The notes below the pieces were generated by a model. That model ran no database searches. It was not told the origin of the DNA and saw only the letters and a list, made by a program, of their open reading frames with translations. Of a stretch of 64,000 bases of DNA, positions 24,728 to 33,997 are shown one piece after another (within the stretch, counting starts at the first letter, position 1; each line of letters starts with the position of its first letter). Origin of the DNA: JAAYCI01 sp964370045 (GTDB taxonomy: Bacteria; Bacillota; Clostridia; Oscillospirales; Ruminococcaceae); contig CAYJGZ010000001.1 in the NCBI GenBank assembly GCA_964370045.1, positions 278,797-342,796 of the forward strand, given 5' to 3'. The position numbers were made by a program, and so were the translations under genes.

Positions 24728-25834
24728 ATGAGCGGTATACGCTTTGAAAACGTAACAAAGGAGTACAAGAGCGGAGTAAAGGCGGTGGACGCACTAAACC
24801 TAAACATTGAGGATGGCGAGTTCGTGGTGCTTTTGGGTCCTTCGGGATGTGGAAAGTCCACAACGCTCTTTATGCTTGCAGGGCTTGAGGAGCTTACGGA
24901 TGGGGAAATATACATAGATGATATATGTGTGAACGGCTTTCCCCCCAAAGCAAGAGACGTGTCGGTGGTGTTTCAGGACTATGCGCTTTTCCCAAACCTC
25001 AATGTGTACGACAACATAGGCTTCGGCCTTACGGTGCGCAGGGTGAACAAGAAGGAAAAGGACGAAAAGGTACGCTATGCCGCAAAACTTTTGGAGCTTA
25101 CGGAGTATCTCGACAGAAAGCCGAACCAGCTGAGCGGTGGACAAAAACAGCGTGTGGCAATAGGGCGCAGCATAGTGCGTGAGGCATCCGTGTTCCTGTT
25201 TGACGAGCCACTTTCAAACCTTGATGTCAAGCTTAGAGTTCAAATGCGCAGTGAGCTATTGGAGCTGTACCATCTTTTGAAAGCGACGATGATTTATGTG
25301 ACGCACGACCAGAGCGAGGCCATGGCGCTTGCAACAAAGCTTGTGATTATGAAAGAGGGTGTAATACAGCAGGTGGGAGCGCCCGGCGAAGTGTACAACA
25401 GCCCTCAAAACCTGTTTGTTGCAACGTTCATAGGTGCACCAAAGATGAATATTTTGGACATAACATTGTGTTTTAAGGGCGATAAAACGTACGCAAAGCT
25501 TGCGGATGAAAGCATGTTGCGCATAGCTAAGAATCAGGCAAAGGAACTGCGCAGCAAAAAGAGCGACGGCGCAAAGCTGTACATGGGCATTCGCCCCGAG
25601 GCGGTGAGCCTTGTACAGCAGGCAGGAGAGGGGACACTCAAGGGCGAAGTGAATTTGGTGGAGATGCTCGGAATAGAAAAAAATGTCTATTTCACAGCCA
25701 CGGGCACGTCCATGGTTGCGAATGTCGAGACGGAGGAGGACATCCCACACGGCGAAAATTATTTCCTGCCCAACATGGGTAAGGCGCTATTTTTTGACTA
25801 CGAAAGCGAAGAGCTGATAGTGAGCTATGTTTAA
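24728..25834 (+). CDS. ABC importer ATPase (MalK/UgpC type), first copy
   Basis: 368 residues. The nucleotide-binding domain has Walker A GPSGCGKST (about 37-45), signature LSGGQKQRVAIGR and Walker B VFLFDEPLSNLD. A C-terminal OB-type regulatory domain (about 240-368, with YMGIRPEAVSLV) is typical of sugar and glycerol-3-phosphate importer ATPases. Start is ATG 24728 after AAAAAGGAGGAG; the upstream in-frame extension is not conserved-looking. A second ATPase gene lies on the far side of the permeases, so one importer may use a heterodimer or either ATPase. Confidence 0.92.
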   Translation: MSGIRFENVTKEYKSGVKAVDALNLNIEDGEFVVLLGPSGCGKSTTLFMLAGLEELTDGEIYIDDICVNGFPPKARDVSVVFQDYALFPNLNVYDNIGFGLTVRRVNKKEKDEKVRYAAKLLELTEYLDRKPNQLSGGQKQRVAIGRSIVREASVFLFDEPLSNLDVKLRVQMRSELLELYHLLKATMIYVTHDQSEAMALATKLVIMKEGVIQQVGAPGEVYNSPQNLFVATFIGAPKMNILDITLCFKGDKTYAKLADESMLRIAKNQAKELRSKKSDGAKLYMGIRPEAVSLVQQAGEGTLKGEVNLVEMLGIEKNVYFTATGTSMVANVETEEDIPHGENYFLPNMGKALFFDYESEELIVSYV

Positions 25835-25962
25835 CAAAAACGGGAGTGGACACATAGAGATGATTTAGAATACGCTTGGCGCAAGAAGAAGGCGCTATAT
25901 CCCCCGCCTGCGGCGGGGGATATAGCAAATAAATCACCGCGTTTGGACACTCCCACAAAAAC
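25834..25962. mobile_element. Miniature inverted-repeat element, copy B (with 8-bp target duplication)
   Basis: The 113-bp element spans 25842-25954, flanked by ACAAAAAC on both sides (25834-25841, 25955-25962). Terminal repeats match copy A; the central hairpin is a perfect 15-bp stem (25894-25908 with 25912-25926) and TGC loop. It lies within the presumed ABC operon, between ATPase and permease genes, so the hairpin would be part of the mRNA. Confidence 0.9.
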
Positions 25963-26003
25963 TATCTGCTTGCAAGCAAACTTTACACAGGGGGAAAAGT
26001 GCT

Positions 26004-26873
26004 ATGAGGATGTCGAAAAAGACCTTTTGGGCATTTGCAACACCCAGCGTTACGCTCATGTTTTTGCTGATGATTGTGCCGCTGATTTTGACAATAGTGC
26101 TCTGCTTTTCTACGTATACTTACGGAGCGTCCATCGAGTTTGTCGGCTTTAGAAACTTTGTGAACATACTTTCCGCACCAAACTTTTGGGATGCACTGTT
26201 CTTTACCTTGATACTGCTTTTTATCACCATACCGTTAAACCTTTTTATTTCGTTGTCGCTTGCTATGATTTTGTATAAGCAAAAGAGCAAGCTTATCCGC
26301 ACCATATTTTTGGGCGGTGCACTTATCCCGTTTGCCATTGCGGCGGTGGTGAGCACAATGATTTTCTCGTGGCTGTTTAAGGACACATCGGGGCTTTTGA
26401 CATGGGCGCTGTCCGAAATAGGCATAACACCCGGCTGGTTTAGCGACCCATGGGCGGCAAGGGCGCTTATAGTTATTCACAATTTATGGGGTAGCGTTTC
26501 GTTTGGGCTTTTGGTGTTTTATGCAGGGCTTCAGGCAATGCCCACAGCGCCGCTTTTGGCGGCGGAGGTGGAAGGGGCAAATATTTTGCACAGAATGAGG
26601 TATGTTATTCTGCCACACCTTTCGCCGCTGTTTGTGTTTGTCACCATGATGAGCGTGATGGATACATTCAGAACCTACGACAGCGTTGCGATTTTGACAA
26701 GAGGCGGGCCCGGCACCGCAACCGAAACACTGCAGTTTTACGCATATAAGATGGCGTTTGGCACGGCGAACCTCGGGCAGGGCGCGGCAATAAGCATGAT
26801 AATGATTTTGTTCATGATTATACTGCTGATTCCGTTCCTGCGGCGCATGTACAAGGAAAATAAAGAGATATAG
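26004..26873 (+). CDS. ABC importer permease (MalF/UgpA type)
   Basis: 289 residues with six predicted membrane helices and the inner-membrane loop EVEGANILHRMRYVILPHLSPL (19-residue core EGANILHRMRYVILPHLSP), the EAA motif that docks the ATPase. Length and layout fit the first permease of CUT1-type importers. AGGGGGAAAA precedes the start. It pairs with the next gene, 24 bp downstream. Confidence 0.9.
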   Translation: MRMSKKTFWAFATPSVTLMFLLMIVPLILTIVLCFSTYTYGASIEFVGFRNFVNILSAPNFWDALFFTLILLFITIPLNLFISLSLAMILYKQKSKLIRTIFLGGALIPFAIAAVVSTMIFSWLFKDTSGLLTWALSEIGITPGWFSDPWAARALIVIHNLWGSVSFGLLVFYAGLQAMPTAPLLAAEVEGANILHRMRYVILPHLSPLFVFVTMMSVMDTFRTYDSVAILTRGGPGTATETLQFYAYKMAFGTANLGQGAAISMIMILFMIILLIPFLRRMYKENKEI

Positions 26874-26897
26874 ATGTATATATAAGGAGGGAAAACC

Positions 26898-27770
26898 ATG
26901 CCGCAGCCAAATAATTACAAGCTTTCGCACGGCAAGCTCGTGGGCTACCGTGTGCGCAAAAAAGTAGTGAGCGTTATATGCCTTTGCATTCTTCTGATAT
27001 GGTTTATCATCAGTGCGTTTCCCATCATATGGGCGTTTTGGGTGTCCATACACAATCCCATAGATGTATTTAAGATGCCTCCCAACCTCGCAGCGCCTAC
27101 TACTTTCCTATACTATGAGACTATACTTGCAGAGAACTACGGCTTTTACCTGCAAAACACCGTTATAGTGTCGGTTTTCTCGGTGGCGCTGTCCCTTTTG
27201 ATAGGCTGTCCATGTGCGTACGCACTCGCACGCTATGGGCGCAAGACCAGCTTTACACTGCTTGCGGTGGCGCTGGTGTTCCGCGCACTGCCGGGCATGG
27301 TTTATATTATTCCCTATTATTACATATCCATTTTGCTGGGAATATACGACACGCACCTACTGCTTATTTTAGCTACGGTGGCGTTTAACCAGCCGTTTAC
27401 CATATGGATACTGCGAAGTTTCTTCTTAACAGTGCCAAGCTCTATTGATGAGGCGGCGATGATTGACGGGTGCAGTAGGTTTAAGGCGTTTATCAAGGTG
27501 ATTTTGCCCGTGATGGGCACAGGAGTTATAACCTCGCTCATCTTCACGCTGCTCACTGCCTACAACGAGTACATGATGGCCTCCGCACTCACCGCAACAA
27601 AGGCCTCCACACTGCCGGTACTGCTTGCGCAGTTTAGCAAGGAGAGCACAACCTACTGGGCGGTTTCGGCGGCGGGCAGCGTATTGATGGCGGTTCCGTT
27701 TATCATCATAGTGCTACTTTTACAAAAGCGAATGGTGCAGGGAATGTCCGCAGGTGCGGTGAAAGGCTAA
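26898..27770 (+). CDS. ABC importer permease (MalG/UgpE type)
   Basis: 290 residues, six predicted helices. The EAA loop is DEAAMIDGCSRFKAFIKVIL (about residues 180-199), the canonical form for the second permease of CUT1 importers. AAGGAGGG precedes the ATG. The next gene starts 16 bp downstream. The substrate is not deducible from the permeases. Confidence 0.9.
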   Translation: MPQPNNYKLSHGKLVGYRVRKKVVSVICLCILLIWFIISAFPIIWAFWVSIHNPIDVFKMPPNLAAPTTFLYYETILAENYGFYLQNTVIVSVFSVALSLLIGCPCAYALARYGRKTSFTLLAVALVFRALPGMVYIIPYYYISILLGIYDTHLLLILATVAFNQPFTIWILRSFFLTVPSSIDEAAMIDGCSRFKAFIKVILPVMGTGVITSLIFTLLTAYNEYMMASALTATKASTLPVLLAQFSKESTTYWAVSAAGSVLMAVPFIIIVLLLQKRMVQGMSAGAVKG

Positions 27771-27785
27771 AAGGGGGTGTGCAAA

Positions 27786-28901
27786 GTGGCAAAAATTTCA
27801 CTCGAACATATCTACAAGCGCTACGACAACGAAAAAATTGTTGTGGATGACCTAAACCTTGAAATAAAGGACAACGAGTTTTTGGTAATAGTAGGGCCTT
27901 CCGGTTGCGGAAAGACAACCACCCTCAGAATGATAGGTGGGCTTGAGGAGATTACGGCGGGCTCGTTGCGCTTTGGCGAAAATGAGGTAAACGCATTACA
28001 GCCAAAGGACAGAAATGTTGCGATGGTATTTCAAAACTATGCGCTTTACCCTCACCTAAACGTGAAAGGAAACCTTGCCTTTGGGCTGAAAATTCAGCGT
28101 GAGCCCAAGGACGAAATAGAGAAAAAAGTGCAGGAAATCGCAGAAATACTCGAAATCACCGAGTATCTTTCACGCAAGCCCAAGGAGCTTTCGGGAGGCC
28201 AGCGCCAGCGTGTGGCCATGGGGCGTGCACTGATAAGGCAGACGGAGGTTCTCCTGATGGACGAGCCACTGTCCAACCTTGATGCGAAACTGCGCGTGCA
28301 GATGCGCTCGGAGATTTTGGCACTGCACAAGCGCATAGAGCGCACGGTGGTATACGTGACGCACGACCAGGTAGAGGCGATGACAATGGGCGATAGGATA
28401 GCTGTTATGAGCGAGGGTGTGCTTCAGCAGGTAGCGTCGCCCATGGAGGTGTTTCAAAAGCCGGCAAACCTTTTTGTGGCGGGATTCATAGGCACACCCC
28501 GAATGAACTTTTTGGATTGCGAAATAGTGCAAAAAGAGGGGCGATACCTTGCGCAAAATGAGATGCTAAGTGTGGATGTCACCTCGATAATTCCAAAAGA
28601 TACGTTGCAAGCTCAGCTTGGAAGGCCTACGGTTTTGGGCATTCGGCCGGACAGCATAGAGCCGCTGAGCGAAGAGGCACAGGCACAAAAAAGCCTTGTG
28701 CTAAACGTGAAGCTTGTGGAAAACATGGGTGCCAGCCGCATTGTGCACGCATACTGCAATGATGAAAAGCTGATGATAAAGACGAAAAAGCAGATGAGCA
28801 TTGCCCACGGGGATGAGCTTCCCGTAAGGTTTTCACAAACGGCCATCTCTCTTTTTGACAAGCAGACGGAAAACAACCTGCTAAACAATAGCGCAGTGTA
28901 A
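27786..28901 (+). CDS. ABC importer ATPase (MalK/UgpC type), second copy
   Basis: 371 residues: Walker A GPSGCGKTT, signature LSGGQRQRVAMGR, Walker B VLLMDEPLSNLD, and a C-terminal regulatory domain with LGIRPDSIEPL. It is a diverged paralogue of the ATPase at 24728, not a recent duplicate. Start is GTG 27786, eight bases after AAAGGGGG. It is translated just after the permeases and is probably their main partner. Confidence 0.92.
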   Translation: MAKISLEHIYKRYDNEKIVVDDLNLEIKDNEFLVIVGPSGCGKTTTLRMIGGLEEITAGSLRFGENEVNALQPKDRNVAMVFQNYALYPHLNVKGNLAFGLKIQREPKDEIEKKVQEIAEILEITEYLSRKPKELSGGQRQRVAMGRALIRQTEVLLMDEPLSNLDAKLRVQMRSEILALHKRIERTVVYVTHDQVEAMTMGDRIAVMSEGVLQQVASPMEVFQKPANLFVAGFIGTPRMNFLDCEIVQKEGRYLAQNEMLSVDVTSIIPKDTLQAQLGRPTVLGIRPDSIEPLSEEAQAQKSLVLNVKLVENMGASRIVHAYCNDEKLMIKTKKQMSIAHGDELPVRFSQTAISLFDKQTENNLLNNSAV

Positions 28902-29032
28902 AAAGTAACACAAGGCTCGAGCACAGGGCACGGATGTACCAAAACTATCTAACATAAAAACGCTTTTCCGCCGTTGCATGGCGGCAAGAGCTGTATTAAG
29001 TTCGCTCAAAAATCGAAAGGATGGAAAACACA

Positions 29033-30097
29033 ATGTCACCAAACGTAAAGAACAAACAGCTTGTGTGGGATTTTTTTTCAAAGCTAAGCGGCAGCACCCC
29101 CGACACGGTGTGCGACTTGGCGAAAAATTACTTTGCGGATGATGTAGTGCTGGACTGTGCGCACCCCATCAATAGGCTAAGCGGTATCGCACAGGTGTGC
29201 GAAAAGCTGTGGAGCCCGATGCTGTCCTCCTTTAAGGAGCTTGCGGTGCGTCCATACATTTTCTTTGGCGGAAAGACGGACGGCAGCGAGGACAACGGAA
29301 AGTTTGAAAACACCGAGTGGGTGTCGAGCACGGGATATTACGAGGCTGTTTTTGAGAAGGACTTTTTAGACATTCCCGCAAGCGGAAAGGTGATTTTTCT
29401 GCGCTACTGCTCCATGTTCCGCATGGAAGGCGAGAAAATCGTGTACGGCAGAATTATTTTCGACTTTTTGGACCTGCTTCAGCAGCTGGGAATCTACTTT
29501 ATAAAAGCGCAGGGCAACGACCGCTACATCCCCGGCCCTTACTCCATGGACGGCATTATTTTGGGCGAAACGGAGGAGGCAAAGGGACAAAAGACCATAA
29601 AAGCAGTTCGTTGCATGGGCAAGTCGCTTGATAATTTTGCGGACGGCGGCTTTGACGGCATGTCCTCGGGCACATACTTTGCGGAGGATTTCAACTGGTT
29701 CGGCCCCGGCGGCATAGGGGCGTGCAAGGGCATTGAAAACTATGAAAAGTGCCACCAAATCCCCTTTTTGAACGCCTTTCCCGACAGAGGGCAATACGGC
29801 CTTCAAAAGCTGTTTTATGTGGGCGAGGAAAACTACTGCTGTGTGGGTGCGTGGTGCGAGAGCATAGACGATAACCCCTCGGCCGAGGAATGGTTCACCA
29901 CACACACGGGCGAGTACCTCGGCATTCCCGCCACGGGCAAAAAGCTGGGCATTCGCTGCTACGACTTTTACCGTGTGGATGAAAAGGGCATGATTTTGGA
30001 AAACTGGGTCATATACGACCTCATTCACTTCATAAACCAGATGGGCTTTGATGTGTTCGCACGGCTTCGTGAAAAAAGGCACTACTTCAAAATTTAA
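29033..30097 (+). CDS. Double SnoaL/NTF2-like domain protein 1
   Basis: 354 residues made of two SnoaL-like (NTF2-fold) units, roughly 10-165 and 185-345. The family includes polyketide and ester cyclases, small hydrolases and ligand-binding proteins. Each unit has the pattern of an opening helix, an aromatic patch (YFADDVVLDCAHPI; YFAEDFNWFGPGGIG) and a conserved IPASGK or IPATGK followed by strands. There is no signal peptide, so it is cytoplasmic. It is about 50% identical by eye to the next gene. Start is ATG 29033, aligning with the paralogue; ATG 29021 abuts the AAAGG site. Reaction unknown, probably catabolism of the imported solute. Confidence 0.72.
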   Translation: MSPNVKNKQLVWDFFSKLSGSTPDTVCDLAKNYFADDVVLDCAHPINRLSGIAQVCEKLWSPMLSSFKELAVRPYIFFGGKTDGSEDNGKFENTEWVSSTGYYEAVFEKDFLDIPASGKVIFLRYCSMFRMEGEKIVYGRIIFDFLDLLQQLGIYFIKAQGNDRYIPGPYSMDGIILGETEEAKGQKTIKAVRCMGKSLDNFADGGFDGMSSGTYFAEDFNWFGPGGIGACKGIENYEKCHQIPFLNAFPDRGQYGLQKLFYVGEENYCCVGAWCESIDDNPSAEEWFTTHTGEYLGIPATGKKLGIRCYDFYRVDEKGMILENWVIYDLIHFINQMGFDVFARLREKRHYFKI

Positions 30098-30117
30098 TTC
30101 CTTGAGGAGTAACGGAT

Positions 30118-31155
30118 ATGTCATCACTGAATTATCAAAATAAACAGCTTGTGTGGGATTTTTTTCAAAAATTCGGCACACTCACACCCGAAAATGTCGA
30201 GGATGTTCTGTCTGGGTATTTTGCACAGGACTTGGAGACAGACTGCGCACATCCCATAAACAGTATGTACGGGCTAAAAGATACCTGTGAAAAGCTGTGG
30301 AAACCTTTTTTAAGCTCCTTTTCAAAAATTGCGGTGCGCCCATATGTTTTCTTTGGCAGCAAAAGTACAGGCAGTGACAACGGCCGTTTTAAGGACACTT
30401 ACTGGGTGACCACCACAGGCTACTTCGAGGGGCTGTTTGACAAGGATTACCTGAATATTCCCGCAAGCGGCAAAGTGGCATTTTTACGGTTTTTCGCCAT
30501 GTTTATGATAGAGGAAGGCAAGGTGAAGTACCTGCGCATACTGCCTGACTATCTTGAATTGATGAGGCAGGTGGGGATATTTTTCAACAAAGCAAGCGGG
30601 TGCGAGCACCATATCCCGGGGCCGTACACAATGGACGGCATCATGCTGGGCGAGACAGACCCCGCACAGGGCAAAAAAAGCGTGGATGTTCTTTTGGGAT
30701 GGAGCTATTGTGAGGCGAAGGATAAGTTTAAGTATCAGTCGGAAAATTTTCACTGGTACGGCCCTGCCGGCATAGGCACCTGCATAGGCATGGAGGACTA
30801 TGTGCGACACCACCAAGGTCCATGGCTGAAAGCTTTCCCCAACAGATGCACATTGGGAAACCAAGAGTTTTTGTACCTGGGCGAGGACAACTACTGCTGT
30901 GTGGGCACGTGGAGCAAGTACCTTGAAAACCCGCCCTACGAGGATATTTACATGACACATACGGGCGAGTACCTCGGCATACCCGCCACGGGCAAGGGGC
31001 TGTGCATTCGAGACTACGACTGGTATCGTGTGGACGAGGACGGACGCATTGTGGACAACTGGGTGATGGTGGACATGATTCACCTGTTTTACCAGATGGG
31101 CGTGGATGTTTTTGAGCGGCTGAAAAACGGTGATTATATCCAAATAGACCCATAA
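30118..31155 (+). CDS. Double SnoaL/NTF2-like domain protein 2
   Basis: 345 residues, the closest paralogue of the preceding gene. Shared blocks include NKQLVWDFF at the N-terminus, DCAHPIN, CEKLW, GPYTMDGIMLGETDPAQG at mid-protein, and HTGEYLGIPATGKGL near the C-terminus. The two-domain architecture and cytoplasmic location are the same. GAGGAG precedes ATG 30118. Two such proteins in tandem could form a heteromer or act on successive intermediates; that is inference. Confidence 0.72.
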   Translation: MSSLNYQNKQLVWDFFQKFGTLTPENVEDVLSGYFAQDLETDCAHPINSMYGLKDTCEKLWKPFLSSFSKIAVRPYVFFGSKSTGSDNGRFKDTYWVTTTGYFEGLFDKDYLNIPASGKVAFLRFFAMFMIEEGKVKYLRILPDYLELMRQVGIFFNKASGCEHHIPGPYTMDGIMLGETDPAQGKKSVDVLLGWSYCEAKDKFKYQSENFHWYGPAGIGTCIGMEDYVRHHQGPWLKAFPNRCTLGNQEFLYLGEDNYCCVGTWSKYLENPPYEDIYMTHTGEYLGIPATGKGLCIRDYDWYRVDEDGRIVDNWVMVDMIHLFYQMGVDVFERLKNGDYIQIDP

Positions 31156-31301
31156 AGGCAGGCACACTATCAAAAAGAACAGGAGGTGGCATAGCCTATA
31201 CGAGGTTCATACAAAAAAGAGTGTTTGGCGGGCCAAGCACTCCGAAAAATCCTGCGTACGTAATCGAGCACTTGCACTACAAAGTATTAAGGAGGAAAGA
31301 A

Positions 31302-32726
31302 ATGTTAAAAAGCACACTGAAACGAGTATTAGTCGGCGCTATGTTGGTTAGCTTTGTATTTGCCACAGCGTGTGGCTCCACACCCGAGGGAACAGCGGCA
31401 CCTGCAAGCACAGGCGGTAGCACCGCTACAAGCACAGCGGCAAGTGGCGGCGGCAGTGGCGAGACCATTACCATGCCTCTCAGCGGTGTTGAGGTGGATG
31501 CGAGCATTTTTGCAGACCCCATTGATATTAACTACCTTGGCTACCGTTATGACCTTATCGACAGCCTCATCGGCTCGCTGAACACCATGGAAGAAATTCC
31601 GGGCGTTTCGGTAGAGGAAATTTACGACTATAACATGGAGAATATGTTCAGCCTGGCCAGCTCCGCAGGCGGCGACAACCCCTACTCCATAGTAAATCTC
31701 ACAGCGCAAAGCACACACCTTTTCTCGGGGGAGGACTATCTGCTGCCGCTGAACGATTATGTCGAAAAGTACTGGGACGACTACAACTTTGGCGATATTC
31801 CGCAGGAATATTGGGACTGGGTGACCATAGATGGCAACATCTACGGCATACCTTTTACAACTAACGTGCAGGTGTTCTTCTACCGCAAGGATGTATTTGA
31901 AGAGTATGACATCGAAGTGCCCACCACATGGGACGAGATGATTGAAGCGAGCAACGAGCTTGTGGAAAAAGGCTGGGACAAGAGCACATACATCGCAGCT
32001 TATGCACTTCCCGGTGGCGTTACGGGTGAGTTCCAAAACTTCCTAAGCGCAATGGGTGGCGACTGGTATGATGCCGAGACGAACTACCCTGCGTTTAACG
32101 ACGAAATCGGTATGCAGGCGCTGGAAAAAATCCAGCAGGTGTTTGACGTAATGCCCGAGGCAACCCTGACATACACCACCGACGACGTAACACTGCTTAT
32201 GCAGACGGGCGAGGCCGCCATGACACAGCTGTGGGCGACACGTATGCCCTCCTTCCAAGACCCTGCGGTTTCGAGCGTTGTGGACATGATAGGCGTTACA
32301 CCCCCGCTTGCGCTTGAGCCGGGCGGCCCTCCCACAAACCAGCTGAACTGGGACTCCTTCGCAATACCCCAAAATGTTGCGGGCAACCCCGAGGCTGTGT
32401 TCCTTGCCATGGCAGAAATGACAAGTGAAGCCGCACAGATGGAAAGCGCCGAGTACGGCATTCCCATGAGAGGTGCTGTTGTGGAGGCAGACCCCACACT
32501 GTACGAGCGTCATCCCGAGTTTGTGGCACTGGAAGAGTCTGTTGAGCAGGGCGCACGCATTTACCCCTATCATCAGTTCCCCTACTTCCAGCTGGGCGCA
32601 GACATCGTTGCCTCCTACGTGAACGACGCCGTTGTGGGCAATGTCAGCTACCAAGACGCAATGGACAGAGCAGAGCAGGATATTATAACACTGCTGATAG
32701 ACAGAGGCTACATTACAGAGGAATAA
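31302..32726 (+). CDS. ABC importer solute-binding lipoprotein (family 1)
   Basis: 474 residues. The N-terminus has a lipoprotein signal (MLKSTLKRVLVGAMLVSFVF, then ATAC) with the acylated Cys at about residue 24, a Ser/Thr/Ala-rich tether, and a family 1 solute-binding domain (YGIPFTTNVQVFFYRKDVFE, then VPTTWDEMIEASNELV). It captures the transported solute and delivers it to the permeases at 26004-27770. AAGGAGGAAAG is an excellent ribosome binding site. The ligand cannot be read from the sequence; CUT1-type partners suggest a sugar or a polyol-like compound. Confidence 0.9.
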   Translation: MLKSTLKRVLVGAMLVSFVFATACGSTPEGTAAPASTGGSTATSTAASGGGSGETITMPLSGVEVDASIFADPIDINYLGYRYDLIDSLIGSLNTMEEIPGVSVEEIYDYNMENMFSLASSAGGDNPYSIVNLTAQSTHLFSGEDYLLPLNDYVEKYWDDYNFGDIPQEYWDWVTIDGNIYGIPFTTNVQVFFYRKDVFEEYDIEVPTTWDEMIEASNELVEKGWDKSTYIAAYALPGGVTGEFQNFLSAMGGDWYDAETNYPAFNDEIGMQALEKIQQVFDVMPEATLTYTTDDVTLLMQTGEAAMTQLWATRMPSFQDPAVSSVVDMIGVTPPLALEPGGPPTNQLNWDSFAIPQNVAGNPEAVFLAMAEMTSEAAQMESAEYGIPMRGAVVEADPTLYERHPEFVALEESVEQGARIYPYHQFPYFQLGADIVASYVNDAVVGNVSYQDAMDRAEQDIITLLIDRGYITEE

Positions 32727-32774
32727 TGATATAACTTGCAGCTACACAGCTGTGAAAAAAGTTATCACCTAATG

Positions 32775-32833
32775 ACAGGCACCTTATACACTTGCAAAAT
32801 GCACTTGTTTATGCGAAAATGTGAGGTGCCTGT
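32775..32833. repeat. Long-range inverted repeat upstream of the third SnoaL-like gene
   Basis: ACAGGCACCT (32775-32784) recurs inverted as AGGTGCCTGT (32824-32833), a perfect 10-bp stem enclosing 39 nt. It lies in the 164-bp gap between the solute-binding protein and the third SnoaL-like gene. It could be an RNA processing or attenuation structure, or a regulator site; no T tract follows. Confidence 0.5.
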
Positions 32834-32890
32834 TAAGTATGTTTAGGCATAAGCGGAGAAATCACAAGCGAAGAGAGAGGAAGAACTCAT

Positions 32891-33916
32891 ATGGCAGGAT
32901 TTCAGGCGGAAAAGGCTTTGGTACGTGAATATTTTGACAAGATGGAAAAGTGCAGCCCCGATGAGGCCGTATCGGTTTTGAAAGAGTACGTTTCGCCCGA
33001 TTATTTTTGGGAGGGTGTATTCCCCTTCATGGAGCAAAAGGGCGCAGAAAAGGTGGCGGAAGTTTTTTGGAAGCCGCTGAAGGAGTCGCTCACAAGTATG
33101 CAGCGTCGCCAGGATGTTTTTATAGCGGGCAGTGCACACGACGAGGCAGGCAAGCCGCTCAATGACGGCAAGGTTTGGGTCATGAGCATGGGGCAGTTCA
33201 TGGGGCTGTTCGACAAGGAATTTTTGGGCGTGCGCATCACGGGCAAGATGCACCACCTGCAATACGCCGAGTATTCCTGCGTGCAAAACGGAAAGATTAT
33301 ACACACGGCAATGTTTGTGGATTTGATTGGCTTTATGAACGAAGCGGGTGTGTACCCTATACCTCCCGAAACGGGCCACTACTTTGTGTATCCCGGCCCT
33401 CGCGACCACAACGGACTGCTCTTTGAGGATGCACCGCCCGAAAAGGCGGACAAGACGATGAAAATCATTTTGGATATGATTGATGACCTCAGCAGCCTGA
33501 ATGTGGGCTACGAGACCCCGCCCGACCTTCTGCGCAAAACTTGGCACGAGGACATGATATGGTACGGGCCGTGCGGTATCGGTGCAAGCTTCACCATTCC
33601 CCGCTACCAAAAACAGCACCAAATCCCCTTCCGCACAACGCTGGGCGACAAACGTGCCAATGACCTGTACTCCTTCTTTGCGGAGGGCGACTTTGCTTGC
33701 TTCTTTGGCAGCATGAACGTCACACCGCACGGCGGATGGCTGGGCATGACAGGCAGTGGCAAGGACACCTTCCTGCGTGGGGATATAGACATCTACTATT
33801 GCAAGGACGGCAAAATCTCCGAAAACTGGTGCTACATCGACCTTCCCTTCTGGCTGAACGAGCAGGGGCTTAACATCTTTGAGCGCACAAGCTCTATATG
33901 TAATCCTAAGCTGTAA
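32891..33916 (+). CDS. Double SnoaL/NTF2-like domain protein 3 (divergent)
   Basis: 341 residues with the same two-domain layout as the genes at 29033 and 30118 but much diverged. Retained landmarks are HYFVYPGPRDHNGLLFEDAP at mid-protein, MIWYGPCGIGASFTIPRYQK, and ISENWCYIDLPFWLNEQGLN near the end. The CAHPI block of the first two is replaced by GVFPF. GAGAGAGGAAG precedes the ATG, and a strong terminator follows, closing the transporter cluster. Confidence 0.7.
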   Translation: MAGFQAEKALVREYFDKMEKCSPDEAVSVLKEYVSPDYFWEGVFPFMEQKGAEKVAEVFWKPLKESLTSMQRRQDVFIAGSAHDEAGKPLNDGKVWVMSMGQFMGLFDKEFLGVRITGKMHHLQYAEYSCVQNGKIIHTAMFVDLIGFMNEAGVYPIPPETGHYFVYPGPRDHNGLLFEDAPPEKADKTMKIILDMIDDLSSLNVGYETPPDLLRKTWHEDMIWYGPCGIGASFTIPRYQKQHQIPFRTTLGDKRANDLYSFFAEGDFACFFGSMNVTPHGGWLGMTGSGKDTFLRGDIDIYYCKDGKISENWCYIDLPFWLNEQGLNIFERTSSICNPKL

Positions 33917-33940
33917 GCGTGCAGGCAATTAACTTTAACA

Positions 33941-33983
33941 AAAAATACCCCTCGGTGCTTCAAAAGCCGAGAGGTATTTTTTG
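33941..33983 (+). terminator. Terminator of the ABC/SnoaL-like cluster
   Basis: Stem 33942-33955 with 33967-33980 (14 bp, one mismatch), 11-nt loop, T6 on the plus strand and A6 on the other side, so it can serve the convergent acetyltransferase gene too. Confidence 0.88.
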
Positions 33984-33997
33984 AGTTGTCGCACCTG

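Noticed and set aside
32843..33928. Minus-strand frame of 361 codons opposite the third SnoaL-like gene
   Set aside because: Shadow frame of a well-supported gene; similar shadows oppose grdD (43529-44677) and rplA/rplK (277-1047).
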